A stretch of DNA of 64,000 bases from Actinomadura craniellae. GTDB lineage: Bacteria > Actinomycetota > Actinomycetes > Streptosporangiales > Streptosporangiaceae. This document shows positions 23,657 through 32,088 of the stretch, in pieces (position 1 is the first letter of the stretch; each line of letters begins with the position of its first letter). Location: assembly GCF_003289645.1 (NCBI RefSeq), contig NZ_QLYX01000025.1, positions 1 through 64,000 on the forward strand. Direction: 5' to 3'. The translations under genes were made by a program, and so were the position numbers. Under the pieces are notes generated by a model. That model did no database searches and was not told where the DNA came from. It saw only the letters and a program-made list of their open reading frames with translations.

Positions 23657-24325
23657 TTGCCGAACACGCCGAAGACGGCAGTGGGGTTGCCACCGAAGCT
23701 CGCCCGTCGACGTAACGCGGTGCTTCGCCCCCGAGACGCCGCCGATGTCTACGCGCACCCTCGTCCGGAGCTGGCACGGCTCGCACGTCGAGGTGCGTTG
23801 CGGCAGGTCGCGCACGGTTATTACGTCGTGGTGCCGCAGCGACGACTGGCCGACCCGCGTTGGCGGCCCGAACTGCACGCCACGGCGCTGGGCATCGCAG
23901 TCACCGACTACGGGATCGACGACGCGGCACTGATGGGAACCAGCGCCGCCCGGCATCACGGAGCGCTGCCGCGGGCGGTCGCGGTCGCGGTCGTCGCGAT
24001 ACCGCGACAGCGGGCCGCCTTGCGTCTGGACATCGGCCAAGTCACATTCGTCAAACGGAAAGTGGGGCGGCTCGATGTGGAGAGGTACGAGCACGACCTC
24101 GTCACCGGCTGGGTCACCACCGTGGAACAGACTCTTCTCGATGTGGCCGACCGGCCGGCACTCGGCGGGCTGACCGAGGACTCGGCCCGCGAGGTCGTCC
24201 GGGCCCTGGCGCTACGGGCCGACTGGGGCCGCGTCGCCGAACTCGCCCGCGAACAACGCAGACCACGTGCCCACCGCACCGCCCTCGAACTCAGCGAACA
24301 GGACCCGGATGCTCGACCCCGATGA
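23657..24325 (+). CDS. abiEi: AbiEi-type antitoxin (type IV TA)
   Basis: A 222-residue protein with an N-terminal winged-helix region (RPRDAADVYAHPRPELARLARRGALRQVAHGYYVV), the pattern of AbiEi_4/AbiEi antitoxins. It continues with an alpha/beta domain (MGTSAARHHGALPRA, TVEQTLLDVADRP). AbiEi represses the operon through the N-terminal domain and neutralises the nucleotidyltransferase toxin through the C-terminal domain. The TTG start at 23657 has a G-rich ribosome binding site (GGGGTGGGG). It overlaps the toxin gene by 17 nt. Confidence 0.85.
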   Translation: MPNTPKTAVGLPPKLARRRNAVLRPRDAADVYAHPRPELARLARRGALRQVAHGYYVVVPQRRLADPRWRPELHATALGIAVTDYGIDDAALMGTSAARHHGALPRAVAVAVVAIPRQRAALRLDIGQVTFVKRKVGRLDVERYEHDLVTGWVTTVEQTLLDVADRPALGGLTEDSAREVVRALALRADWGRVAELAREQRRPRAHRTALELSEQDPDARPR

Positions 24326-25058
24326 GCTCGCCGATGTCGCCGACGCGTTCGGCGTGGACGACGCCCAGGTGCAACGCGACCATCTCATCAGTCACCTCAT
24401 TCACGCACTGTCCATCCTTGAGGTCGACGGACTGCTGTTCTTCGGCGGAACGGCCCTCGCCCGCACCCACGTGCCCAACGGCCGGCTGTCCGAGGACATC
24501 GATCTCAGCGTCCCAGACCGCGCGACCGCCGCGAAGATCCTCCACAACGCGCTGCCGCGTGCGCTCCGCCGCGAATTCCCCACTCTCGGCTGGCAGGTGC
24601 CGCTGACCGCGATACGGGATACCGACCCGGCCCTCCTCGGAACCGACAACGGCATCCAGGTACGCATTCAACTCCTCTCGGCAGAGCACATGTTCAGATG
24701 GCCCGCCGAGACACGATCAATCGAGGTCCGCTACGCCGACGTTCCCGCCGCAGCCCTCCGCGTGCCGGCACTGCCCGCCTTCGTCGCCATGAAGACCACC
24801 GCCTGGGCCGATCGCCACGCCGAACGCGACCTCTACGACCTCAATGCCCTCGCCCGCCTCGGCGCCATCGACCGGCAAGCAGCCGACCTCGTCAAAGCCG
24901 CCACCGGCGTCCGCGTCGCGCCCCACATGTTCGACCGGCTTCCCGACGAACGGCAATGGAAAGATCAGCTCGCCCACCAGACCCGCGATCTCCCCAGCCC
25001 CGGAGACTGCCTGAACACAGTACGAACGGCATACGCCCGCATCATGCATTGGGAGTGA
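24309..25058 (+). CDS. abiEii: AbiEii-type nucleotidyltransferase toxin
   Basis: ATG 24309 follows AGGACC and overlaps the antitoxin gene, which is favoured over a start at 24267. The 249-residue protein has the DNA polymerase beta-like nucleotidyltransferase signature GLLFFGGTALAR followed by RLSEDIDLSV (paired Asp) and the later KTTAWADRHAERDLYDL, characteristic of AbiEii/AbiGii toxins. These toxins transfer nucleotides to tRNA or other targets and block growth during phage attack. The complete motif set suggests an active toxin. Confidence 0.9.
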   Translation: MLDPDELADVADAFGVDDAQVQRDHLISHLIHALSILEVDGLLFFGGTALARTHVPNGRLSEDIDLSVPDRATAAKILHNALPRALRREFPTLGWQVPLTAIRDTDPALLGTDNGIQVRIQLLSAEHMFRWPAETRSIEVRYADVPAAALRVPALPAFVAMKTTAWADRHAERDLYDLNALARLGAIDRQAADLVKAATGVRVAPHMFDRLPDERQWKDQLAHQTRDLPSPGDCLNTVRTAYARIMHWE

Positions 25059-25203
25059 CCAGAGGGTTTCCCAGCGCGGGCATGGTCCCGCTTCCGGCCT
25101 TATCTGTCGGCGTCCAGGCCGGCCGCCAGGTGACCGGGTTCGGCCGGGCTCGTGGTAAGTAAACCGCCGCGAAGGGTGACATGCCGTCTTTACGCTTCCG
25201 GTT

Positions 25204-26733
25204 GTGAGCAGTGACGACAACGACCCGCCGGAGGTGCACCCGGCCAAGGATGCACGGGGAGAGCGGGAACTGTGGCCGATGCGCCGGGCGCTGACCGTGG
25301 CGTTCACCGGGGCCGCACTGCTGCTGGTCGCCGCGTGGTTCCTGGTGCCGCTGCTGGTCGGCTCACCGCCGCGTAAACAGACCGAGCTGGACACCGCCGC
25401 GCAACTGGATCTGCTCAAGCTCATCTTCGCCTTGGTCGCCGGCATCGGCGCGCTCGTCGCCCTGGTCACCACCTACCGGCGCCAGCGCATCGACGAGGTC
25501 AACGCCAAGCTCGCCCAGCGTGTCGCCCGCGACAACGCCCACGACGCCACCGAACGCCGCGTCACCGACCTGTACGGCCAGGCCGTCGAACAACTCGGCC
25601 ACGACAAAGCGGCCGTCCGACTCGGCGGCCTGTACTCCCTCGAACGCCTCGCCCAAGACCACCCCCAACACCGCCAAACCGTGACCGACGTCGTCTGCGC
25701 CTACCTGCGCATGCCCTACCAACCACCCCCGCCGGCCCCCACCGACCCGCAACCAGCCGAACCCACCAGCGACGCCGACGGCAACGATCGGCAGGAACTC
25801 CAGGTCCGCCTCGCCGCGCAGGAACTCCTGTACCGCCACCTCACCACCCCGCCGGGCCACAGCCCCCCACTCACCTACTGGGACAACATCCGCATCAACC
25901 TCACCGGCGCGTACCTCATCAACTTCGACTTCACCCACTGCCGCACCACCAATGCCACCTTCACCCACGCCCACTTCACCGGGGACGCCAAGTTCGGTGG
26001 CGTGCAGTTCAACGGAGACGCCAGGTTCGACAGGGTGCGGTTCCGTGGGGACGCCGGGTTTGACGGTGCGCAATTCAACGGAGACACCTGGTTCGAGGCG
26101 GCGCAGTTCAACGGGAGCACCGGGTTCGGCGGGGTGCGGTTCGGCGGAGACGCCTGGTTCGAGGCGGCGCAGTTCAACGGATACGCCGGGTTCGGCGACG
26201 CGCGGTTCAGCGGATACGCCAGGTTCGTCAAGGCGCAGTTCGACGGGAACGCCAGGTTCGGCGACGCGCGATTCAAAGGGAACGCCGGGTTCGAAGCGGC
26301 ACAGTTCACCGTGGGCGCCATGTTCGGCGGGGCGCGGTTCGGCAGGGACGCCAGGTTCGGCGAAGCTCAGTTCAGCAGATATGCCGGGTTCGGCGGGGTG
26401 CGGTTCGGCGGTTACACCGGGTTCGTCAAGGCGCAATTCAGCGGGTACACCGGGTTCGACGGTGCACAGTTCAACGCGGACACCGAATTCGCCGGTGCGC
26501 AGTTCGGTGGATACACCGGGTTCGACGGTGCGCAGTTCAGCGGGAACGTCGGGTTCAGCGAGGCGCAGTTCAACGGGAGCGCCAGGTTCGGCGAGGCACG
26601 GTTCAGGGTCGAGCCTGATTTCACCCAGGCCATGGCCAGCCATCCCGACGACAACCATGTATGGCCGGACCCATGGCACGCGGAACCGGTATCTCCCGAG
26701 AACACGACCGCCCGGCTCATCCGCCACGACTGA
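25204..26733 (+). CDS. Membrane-anchored pentapeptide-repeat protein
   Basis: A 509-residue protein. Two transmembrane helices at about 29-52 and 70-87 are followed by a cytoplasmic helical segment (TDLYGQAVEQLGHDKAAVRLGGLYSLERLAQ) often seen in actinobacterial membrane pentapeptide proteins. From about residue 257 to 468 there is a right-handed beta-helix of Phe-spaced repeats. The Phe spacing alternates 5 and 6, giving an 11-residue unit such as NGDARFDRVRF repeated about 19 times. Long repeats of this kind may scaffold or mimic DNA; the function is unknown. The start is GTG 25204. Confidence 0.85.
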   Translation: MSSDDNDPPEVHPAKDARGERELWPMRRALTVAFTGAALLLVAAWFLVPLLVGSPPRKQTELDTAAQLDLLKLIFALVAGIGALVALVTTYRRQRIDEVNAKLAQRVARDNAHDATERRVTDLYGQAVEQLGHDKAAVRLGGLYSLERLAQDHPQHRQTVTDVVCAYLRMPYQPPPPAPTDPQPAEPTSDADGNDRQELQVRLAAQELLYRHLTTPPGHSPPLTYWDNIRINLTGAYLINFDFTHCRTTNATFTHAHFTGDAKFGGVQFNGDARFDRVRFRGDAGFDGAQFNGDTWFEAAQFNGSTGFGGVRFGGDAWFEAAQFNGYAGFGDARFSGYARFVKAQFDGNARFGDARFKGNAGFEAAQFTVGAMFGGARFGRDARFGEAQFSRYAGFGGVRFGGYTGFVKAQFSGYTGFDGAQFNADTEFAGAQFGGYTGFDGAQFSGNVGFSEAQFNGSARFGEARFRVEPDFTQAMASHPDDNHVWPDPWHAEPVSPENTTARLIRHD

Positions 26734-26763
26734 CGGCAACACCCACGAACGTCACCCGACCCC

Positions 26764-26886
26764 ATGGAACTGGCCGAACGAGCCGGTAGTGCCCCCTTCG
26801 AGTCCTGCCTGGACGACCCGCACTCCTACGCGCCGGTCCTCGGCCCGAAGGCCACCACCAGGTTCCGCAAGCTCACCGGGCGGTAA
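26764..26886 (+). CDS. Possible 40-residue ORF or gene remnant
   Basis: ATG 26764 opens MELAERAGSAPFESCLDDP and closes at TAA 26886 after TTRFRKLTGR. It has no clear ribosome binding site and looks like the C-terminal tail of a larger lost protein. Included because it is the only readable frame in the 200-bp gap before the CPBP gene. Confidence 0.25.
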   Translation: MELAERAGSAPFESCLDDPHSYAPVLGPKATTRFRKLTGR

Positions 26887-26934
26887 GGCGTCACAGGGGT
26901 GCTCCGGTCCGATGGCGGCACGCGCCGTAAGGGT

Positions 26935-27639
26935 TCAGCGCAGGCCGATGACCAGGTAGGCCGTGACGAACCCGAGCCCGTTGGCCGCCCAGTGCAGCGC
27001 CGCGGGGGCGAGCAGGCTGCCGCTGCGGCGTCGCAGCTCGCACAGGACCGTGCCGGCGAGGGTGGTGGCCGCCACCGCCGCCGCCACGGCGGCCAGCTTG
27101 CCGGGTGAACCCGCGCCGAAGGTCCGGGTGAAGAGCGGGTTGGCCGTGCTGAGGCCGGCGGCGGGCAGGAGGTGCCAGAGGCCGAAGAGCGCCGAGGACA
27201 CCGCGGTCGCCCACGCCGTGCCGTGCTCGGATCGGACCAGGGCGTACAGCACGCCGCGGAAGGCCACCTCCTCCAGCAGGACGGTGCCCACGGGGATGCG
27301 CACCAGGACTTCGAAGGCCAGCCTGCCGGGGCCCGCGTCCCCGACCCGGCGGTCGAGGAAGAGGTCCCGGGTCGCGGGGAGCAGCGCGCACACCAGGTAG
27401 CAGACCGCCACCGCAACGATGAGGGGCAGCGCCCAGGCCAGCCCGCGGCGCACCGCGGCACGGCCGAGCCCGGCCTGCTCCCAGCCCAGGCCGGCCGACC
27501 TGAGCAGGACCAGCAGCGCTCCGGTCGTGACGAGCGAGGTGAGCACGTAGGCGGCGGGCAGCAGGTGGTTGTTCAGCACGTTGGCCAATGCCAGCACGGC
27601 GACGGTCGCCACCACCGCGGCGTGCGACGCGACAGGCAT
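26935..27639 (-). CDS. CPBP-family intramembrane metalloprotease-like protein
   Basis: ATG 27639 follows GGAGG at 7 nt, which is preferred over the longer frame to 27762. The 234-residue protein is almost entirely transmembrane (6-8 helices). It carries the CPBP/Abi motifs: LLEEVAFRGVL (EExxxR), ALFGLWHLLP (FxxxH) and ALHWAANGLGFV (HxxxN). The family includes Rce1-type CAAX proteases and bacteriocin self-immunity proteins. The catalytic residues are intact. It is isolated between the pentapeptide gene and the catabolic island. Confidence 0.85.
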   Translation of the reverse strand: MPVASHAAVVATVAVLALANVLNNHLLPAAYVLTSLVTTGALLVLLRSAGLGWEQAGLGRAAVRRGLAWALPLIVAVAVCYLVCALLPATRDLFLDRRVGDAGPGRLAFEVLVRIPVGTVLLEEVAFRGVLYALVRSEHGTAWATAVSSALFGLWHLLPAAGLSTANPLFTRTFGAGSPGKLAAVAAAVAATTLAGTVLCELRRRSGSLLAPAALHWAANGLGFVTAYLVIGLR

Positions 27640-27866
27640 GACCGCCTCCAAGCTCGTCGGCCGTGGAACGGGGACGGCGGCTCCTCCCTCCCACGGCGGA
27701 ACCGTCGTGGACCACCGCCCTACCCGGACGCGGCGACGCCAAGGGCGGAAGATCCATGCCACGGGAGCGGACGATCTTGGATCTCGGTGAACGGGTTCGG
27801 ACAGACCTCAGGCCAGCGGTCCGGTGTGCGGGCTGATCCGGACGGCACCAGTAGCCGCTGGGGAAG

Positions 27867-28937
27867 CTACGGTCGCTCCGTGACGGCGTCCGCGATCTTC
27901 CGTAGGTGGGCGAACTGGCGGGCCCGCTCGGCGTTGTCGGTCGACACGGGCGACAGGTTCAGCTGGTCCACGCCTGCCGCGGCGTAGGCCGCCACCCGCT
28001 GCTCGATGTGGTCGGGTCCCCCGACGAGTGAGATGCGCTCGATGAGCGTGTCGGGGACGGCCGCGGCCGCCGCGTCCTTGGAGCCGCCGAGGTAGCGGTC
28101 CTGGATCTCGTTCGCAGCGGTGCCGAAGCCGAGGCGGGTGACCAGCTGGTGGTAGAAGTTCTTGCCGCGGGCGCCCATTCCGCCGAGGTAGAGGGCGAGG
28201 CTGGCGCGGACCTTGGCACGGGCCGCCTCGAGTGCGTGCTCGTCGCCGCTGAGGAAGAACTTGGCGTCCGCGATGACCCGGAGGTCGGGCAGGAGCGGGT
28301 CGCGCCTGGCACGGCCCTCCGCGAGCGGCTCGCCGAAGACCTCGCCGGCGAGCTCGGGGTGGTAGAAGATCGGCTGCCACGCCTCGAACAGTTCCGCGGC
28401 CAGGGCGATGTTCTTCGGCCCGAGGGCCGCGAGGGTCATCGGGATGTTCGGTCGTACCGGCTGGTTGATGAGCTTGAGTGACTTGCCGAGGCCGCTGCCG
28501 CCGCGCTCGGGTGTGAGCGGCACGTCGTAGTGGCGGCCGTGCAGTTCGACCTTCTCCCGGGCCCACACCTGCCGGCAGATCGCCACGACCTCCCGGGTGC
28601 GTCCGAGCGGCGCGTGGAACGGGACGCCGTGGAAGCCCTCGATGACCTGGGGGCCGCTCGACCCGATGCCGAGGGAGAACCGGCCGTCGGAGACGTGGTC
28701 GAGGCCCGCGGCCGTCATCGCGAGGAGCGCGGGCGTGCGCGAGTAGATGTTGAGGATCGAGGTGGCGAGCTCGACCCTGCTGGTCCGTGCGGCGATGTAG
28801 CCGAGGTGGCTGACGGCGTCGAAGGTGTACGCCTCGGGGACGGTGACGACGTCGAGGCCCGCGTCCTCCAGCGCCTGGAGCCCTTCGACCGACTGCTTGA
28901 AGCCGGCGGCGTACGGGATCGGCATTCCGAACTTCAT
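27867..28937 (-). CDS. LLM-class F420-dependent oxidoreductase
   Basis: A 356-residue luciferase-like TIM-barrel protein starting MKFGMPIPYAAGF. Typical features are VVTVPEAYTFDA, MTAAGLDHVSDGRFSLGIGSSG and the C-terminal DTLIERISLVGGPDHIEQRV. F420-type LLM enzymes oxidise or reduce CoA-linked and aromatic substrates; FMN-type LLM enzymes are monooxygenases. It is downstream of and codirectional with the SsuA-like binding protein, which might suggest a sulfonate monooxygenase, but the sequence looks more F420-like. It is the last gene of that strand before the chromosomal backbone. Confidence 0.85.
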   Translation of the reverse strand: MKFGMPIPYAAGFKQSVEGLQALEDAGLDVVTVPEAYTFDAVSHLGYIAARTSRVELATSILNIYSRTPALLAMTAAGLDHVSDGRFSLGIGSSGPQVIEGFHGVPFHAPLGRTREVVAICRQVWAREKVELHGRHYDVPLTPERGGSGLGKSLKLINQPVRPNIPMTLAALGPKNIALAAELFEAWQPIFYHPELAGEVFGEPLAEGRARRDPLLPDLRVIADAKFFLSGDEHALEAARAKVRASLALYLGGMGARGKNFYHQLVTRLGFGTAANEIQDRYLGGSKDAAAAAVPDTLIERISLVGGPDHIEQRVAAYAAAGVDQLNLSPVSTDNAERARQFAHLRKIADAVTERP

Positions 28938-29104
28938 CGGGCATCAACTTTCTGCAGAGCGGGGTCCCGTGGTGCGTCGGGTTCGCGCCGCCGGCCGGGA
29001 GGTGGGTTCGAGGCGGTCAGGTACGGCGCCTCGGCGCCGGGGCCGGGCCGGCCATGCCCGAGGCCCTCGAGCGTGGCCTGGTGGCAGGCGGGCTCGAGGG
29101 CGCC

Positions 29105-29122
29105 GGCGGCCGTCCGGCCGCC
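29105..29122 (-). terminator. GC-rich hairpin after the binding-protein gene
   Basis: GGCGGCC (29105-29111) and GGCCGCC (29116-29122) form a 7-bp stem with a GTCC loop just after the stop of the minus-strand gene at 29139. A second stem, GCCCTCGAG/CTCGAGGGC, lies a little further downstream. There is no T-run. Confidence 0.45.
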
Positions 29123-29138
29123 GCCCGGGCATCGGGGC

Positions 29139-30233
29139 TTACTTGACGGCGGGGGTGCAGCTCGCCGCGGCTTTGGTGAACCGGGTGTCGATGAGGTTCG
29201 CGGAGTCGAGCGGCTTGTCGTATTCCAGTTCGCCGCGCTTGAGGGCGAACGCCTGCAGGTCGTCCGCGAACTTCTCCGTTCCGTCCATCGTGAACGTCGG
29301 GTCGAAGACGAGGAGGGCCGAATCCTTGATCGTGGATTCCTTGACCTCCTCGGCGGCCGCGAGCAGGCGCACCGAGTTGGGGTTCTGGCGGTAGTCGCCG
29401 CTGAGGTGCTGCTTGGTGACCTTGCTGAGCACCTGGATGAACTTGACGGCGACCTCGGGCCGGTCGAGGAGCGTCCGGCCGGCCATGATGGCGGTGCCGG
29501 TCACGCCCGGCGCGTAGCCCGCGATCGGGACGAGGTCGGGGTCCTTGGCGGCCTCGACTTCGAGGGGGGCGGAGATCCAGGCGGCCGAGACCGCGCCGTT
29601 CGCGAGCGCGTTCAGCGCGTCGGGGCCGACCAGTGGCGCGGAGAGCTTGACGTCTTTGATGCCCAGACCCACCTTGCTCAGGGCGTTGTCGAGGATCAGG
29701 CCGCTCACGCCGGTGCCGCCGGTGGGGGTGCTGACGGTGGCGCCCTTGAGCTTGGAGAGGTCGGGTGAAGTGGCACTGCCGACGACGTTCTTGCGGGACC
29801 AGTAGCCGGGCACCGGGGTGCCGGCCGGGATCTGCTGCTGCTTGTCCATTGGCATGATCCAGCGGACGTTGACCCCGTCCTTCAGGGTGTTGAAGTGGGA
29901 CGAGCTCAGCGAGGTCATCTGCGCGTCGAGCTGACCGCGGGCGACCAGTGGCAGCGACTCGGCGCTCGGGATCTTCTCGATCTTGACGTCGATGCCGGCG
30001 GCGCTGAACGCCCCGGTCTCGATTCCCAGCAGGAGCGGCGCGAACACGGCGAGCGGGGAGCTCATGCCGATCTTGATCGTGCCCTTGGTGTCAGCGGTCG
30101 GGCAGATCTCCGCCGCCGACTTCTTGTCCGCCCCACTGTCACCGGCCGGGGAGCCGCAGGCGGCCAGGGTGCCCGACAGCACCAGCAGTGCGGCAGCGGT
30201 GCCGGTCGCCGAACGGGCGGGAACTCGACGCAT
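29139..30233 (-). CDS. SsuA/TauA-like ABC transporter substrate-binding lipoprotein
   Basis: A 364-residue protein with a lipoprotein signal (RSATGTAAALLVLSGTLAAC, lipobox LAAC with Cys26). It is followed by an NMT1/SsuA-type periplasmic-binding fold: IGMSSPLAVFAPLLLGIETGAF, later VSTPTGGTGVSGLILDNAL. The family binds sulfonates, taurine, nitrate, pyrimidine precursors or aromatic acids. Its permease and ATPase are probably those at 44931-46624, 15 kb away. ATG 30233 follows AAGGAGATG. The upstream TGGAA palindrome is a likely operator. Confidence 0.88.
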   Translation of the reverse strand: MRRVPARSATGTAAALLVLSGTLAACGSPAGDSGADKKSAAEICPTADTKGTIKIGMSSPLAVFAPLLLGIETGAFSAAGIDVKIEKIPSAESLPLVARGQLDAQMTSLSSSHFNTLKDGVNVRWIMPMDKQQQIPAGTPVPGYWSRKNVVGSATSPDLSKLKGATVSTPTGGTGVSGLILDNALSKVGLGIKDVKLSAPLVGPDALNALANGAVSAAWISAPLEVEAAKDPDLVPIAGYAPGVTGTAIMAGRTLLDRPEVAVKFIQVLSKVTKQHLSGDYRQNPNSVRLLAAAEEVKESTIKDSALLVFDPTFTMDGTEKFADDLQAFALKRGELEYDKPLDSANLIDTRFTKAAASCTPAVK

Positions 30234-30268
30234 CGTGGCCCATCTCCTTGCTCATCAATCATTTCCTA

Positions 30269-30297
30269 CAATGGAAGCTTGTTCCACTGGATGTAAC
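30269..30297. promoter_or_regulatory. TGGAA palindrome plus TGGATGTAAC box
   Basis: CAATGGAA-GCTTG-TTCCACTG (30269-30289) is an inverted repeat with 7 of 8 matches, like IclR-family operators. It overlaps TGGATGTAAC (30288-30297), a 10-mer repeated exactly inside the TetR operator at 62069-62078. It lies between the divergent binding-protein and crotonase genes. Confidence 0.5.
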
Positions 30298-30371
30298 TCT
30301 GTGACCGTGGTCACTGGTCTGTCAAGGCCTGTGCCGACATTCGGCCGCATTCACCCAAGAGGAGGTCACCC

Positions 30372-31187
30372 GTGAGCGACACCCACGACACCGCGCCCCC
30401 AGCCGCGACGACCGACGCCCGCGAAGCACCCGAGGTGCTCGTCGAGGACCGGGAAGGAGTGCTGGTCATCACCCTCAACCGGCCGCAGGCGAAGAACGCC
30501 ATGACCCTGACCATGGCGCGGCTCATCGCGGCCGCCCTCGACCGGCTCGACGACGAACCGGCCCTGCGGCTCGCCGTGATCACCGGCGGCGGGGGCAGCT
30601 TCTGCGCGGGCATGGACCTCAAGGGCTTCCTCCGCGGCGAGCGACCGAGCATCCCGGGACGCGGCTTCGGCGGAGTGACGGAGGCACCGCCCCGCAAGCC
30701 GCTCATCGCCGCAGTGGAGGGCTGGGCGCTGGCCGGTGGCTTCGAGCTCGTGCTCGCCTGCGACCTGGTCGTCGCGGCGTCCACGGCACGGTTCGGCATC
30801 CCCGAGGTGAAGCGCGGCCTGGTCGCCGCGGCCGGTGGCCTGCACCGCCTGCCGGACCGGCTGCCCGAGGTCGTCGCCATGGAGCTGGCGCTGACCGGCG
30901 ACCCGGTGGGCGCCGAGCGGCTGCACGCCCTCGGCCTGGTCAACACGCTGACGGACGAGGGAGGAGCACTCGACGCCGCCCTCGCCCTCGCCCGGACGAT
31001 CGTCGCCAACGGGCCGCTGGCGGTCGCCACGAGCAAGCAGATCATCGTCGAGTCCCGCACCTGGCCCCGCGAGCAGCGGTTCACCCGCCAGCGGCCCTAC
31101 GTCGACGAGGTGCTCGCCTCGAGCGACGCCCAGGAAGGCGCTCGCGCCTTCGCCGAGAAGCGGCCGGCCAACTGGACCGGCGGCTGA
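30372..31187 (+). CDS. Enoyl-CoA hydratase/isomerase (crotonase)
   Basis: A 271-residue crotonase starting at GTG 30372 behind AGGAGG. It has the oxyanion-hole loop GGGSFCAGMDLKGFL, the second hole ALAGGFELVLACDLVVA and the active-site region FGIPEVKRGLVAAAGGL; the Glu of IPEVKRG is at the usual position of the first catalytic Glu. It hydrates 2-enoyl-CoA or carries out a related reaction in beta-oxidation of a CoA-activated substrate. It is followed 16 bp later by a LysR gene on the same strand. Confidence 0.88.
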   Translation: MSDTHDTAPPAATTDAREAPEVLVEDREGVLVITLNRPQAKNAMTLTMARLIAAALDRLDDEPALRLAVITGGGGSFCAGMDLKGFLRGERPSIPGRGFGGVTEAPPRKPLIAAVEGWALAGGFELVLACDLVVAASTARFGIPEVKRGLVAAAGGLHRLPDRLPEVVAMELALTGDPVGAERLHALGLVNTLTDEGGALDAALALARTIVANGPLAVATSKQIIVESRTWPREQRFTRQRPYVDEVLASSDAQEGARAFAEKRPANWTGG

Positions 31188-31203
31188 GCCCTAGGCTGCT
31201 GCC

Positions 31204-32088
31204 GTGGAGCTCCACCAGCTGCGGGCCTTCCTGAGCGTCCGCGACACCGGCAGCGCGACGGCCGCCGCCGCACGGCTCGGCGTCCGGCAGTCGACGGTGT
31301 CGGCCGCGATCCGCGCCCTGGAGCAGGAGCTCTCGGCACAGCTGTTCCACCGCGTCGGTCGCGGGATGTCACCGACGCCGGCGGGCCACGCACTGGTCGG
31401 GCCGGCCCGCCGGATCCTCCGCGACTGCGCGCAGGCCGGGGAGACCCTGGCCGCGGCCGGCCAGGGCGGCCGGCTGGAGCTCGCGGCCCTGTCGACCGTG
31501 GTCAGCGGCCCGTTCTCGGCGCTCGTCTCGGCGTGGCTCGGCGCCGCGCCGGGACGGGTGGTCCGGGTGCACGACCTCGACCGCGAGGACGCGGTGGCCG
31601 AGGTCCTGGCCGGAGGCACCGCGGAGATCGTCTGCACCCGGCTGCCCGTGCCCCCACCGGTGAACGGCGTGCTGACGGTGCTGCCGATCGGTTCGTGGGG
31701 GTGGCGGGTCGCCTTCCCCCCGCAGTCCGGAACCGTCCCGGACGGTGCGGTGACGATGCGGGAGCTGTCCGCCGTGCCGACCGTGCTCGTCGCGGCGGGC
31801 CGCGGCTCGGCCCTCGAGCGTGCCACGGCCCGGACTCCCCTGTCGGCCGCCGTGGTCGCCGACCAGCGCGAGGCCCGCACCTCGTTGATGCTGGCCGGGG
31901 TGGGCGCCACGATCGTCGGCCCTCGGCTCGCCGTGGACGCGGCGGCCGCCGGCGCGCACGTGCGACCGCTGGACCCGCCGTTCACCCAGTCGGTCGGGCT
32001 GGTCTTCGACCCGGCCCGCCTCTCACCGGCCGCCCAGGGGTTCGTCGCGGCCGCGGGCGAGCTCGACGAGGGCGGCGCCGGCGGGTGA
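31204..32088 (+). CDS. LysR-family regulator (pair A, forward)
   Basis: A 294-residue LysR protein beginning MELHQLRAFLSVRDTGSATAA with a full helix-turn-helix (RQSTVSAAIRALEQELSAQLFHRVGRGM) and a periplasmic-binding-like effector domain (LELAALSTVVSGPFSALVSAWL). Its 3' end overlaps the convergent LysR gene by 66 bp. The closest relative in the window is the LysR at 49754, which sits in the same arrangement. It probably controls the crotonase upstream or the divergent operon beyond its partner. Confidence 0.9.
   Translation: MELHQLRAFLSVRDTGSATAAAARLGVRQSTVSAAIRALEQELSAQLFHRVGRGMSPTPAGHALVGPARRILRDCAQAGETLAAAGQGGRLELAALSTVVSGPFSALVSAWLGAAPGRVVRVHDLDREDAVAEVLAGGTAEIVCTRLPVPPPVNGVLTVLPIGSWGWRVAFPPQSGTVPDGAVTMRELSAVPTVLVAAGRGSALERATARTPLSAAVVADQREARTSLMLAGVGATIVGPRLAVDAAAAGAHVRPLDPPFTQSVGLVFDPARLSPAAQGFVAAAGELDEGGAGG

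Noticed and set aside
25950-26610. CRISPR-like array suggested by regular DNA repeats
   Set aside because: The 33-bp periodicity has no spacers and follows the 11-residue protein repeat in a good coding frame.
25363-26742. A minus-strand repetitive frame opposite the pentapeptide gene
   Set aside because: The repeats (EPGVPAELR-like) are only the reverse reading of the pentapeptide repeats.
27867-28937. Naming this LLM gene ssuD
   Set aside because: The sequence looks closer to F420-dependent LLM proteins, and the nearest transporter gene alone is not enough to assign alkanesulfonate monooxygenase.
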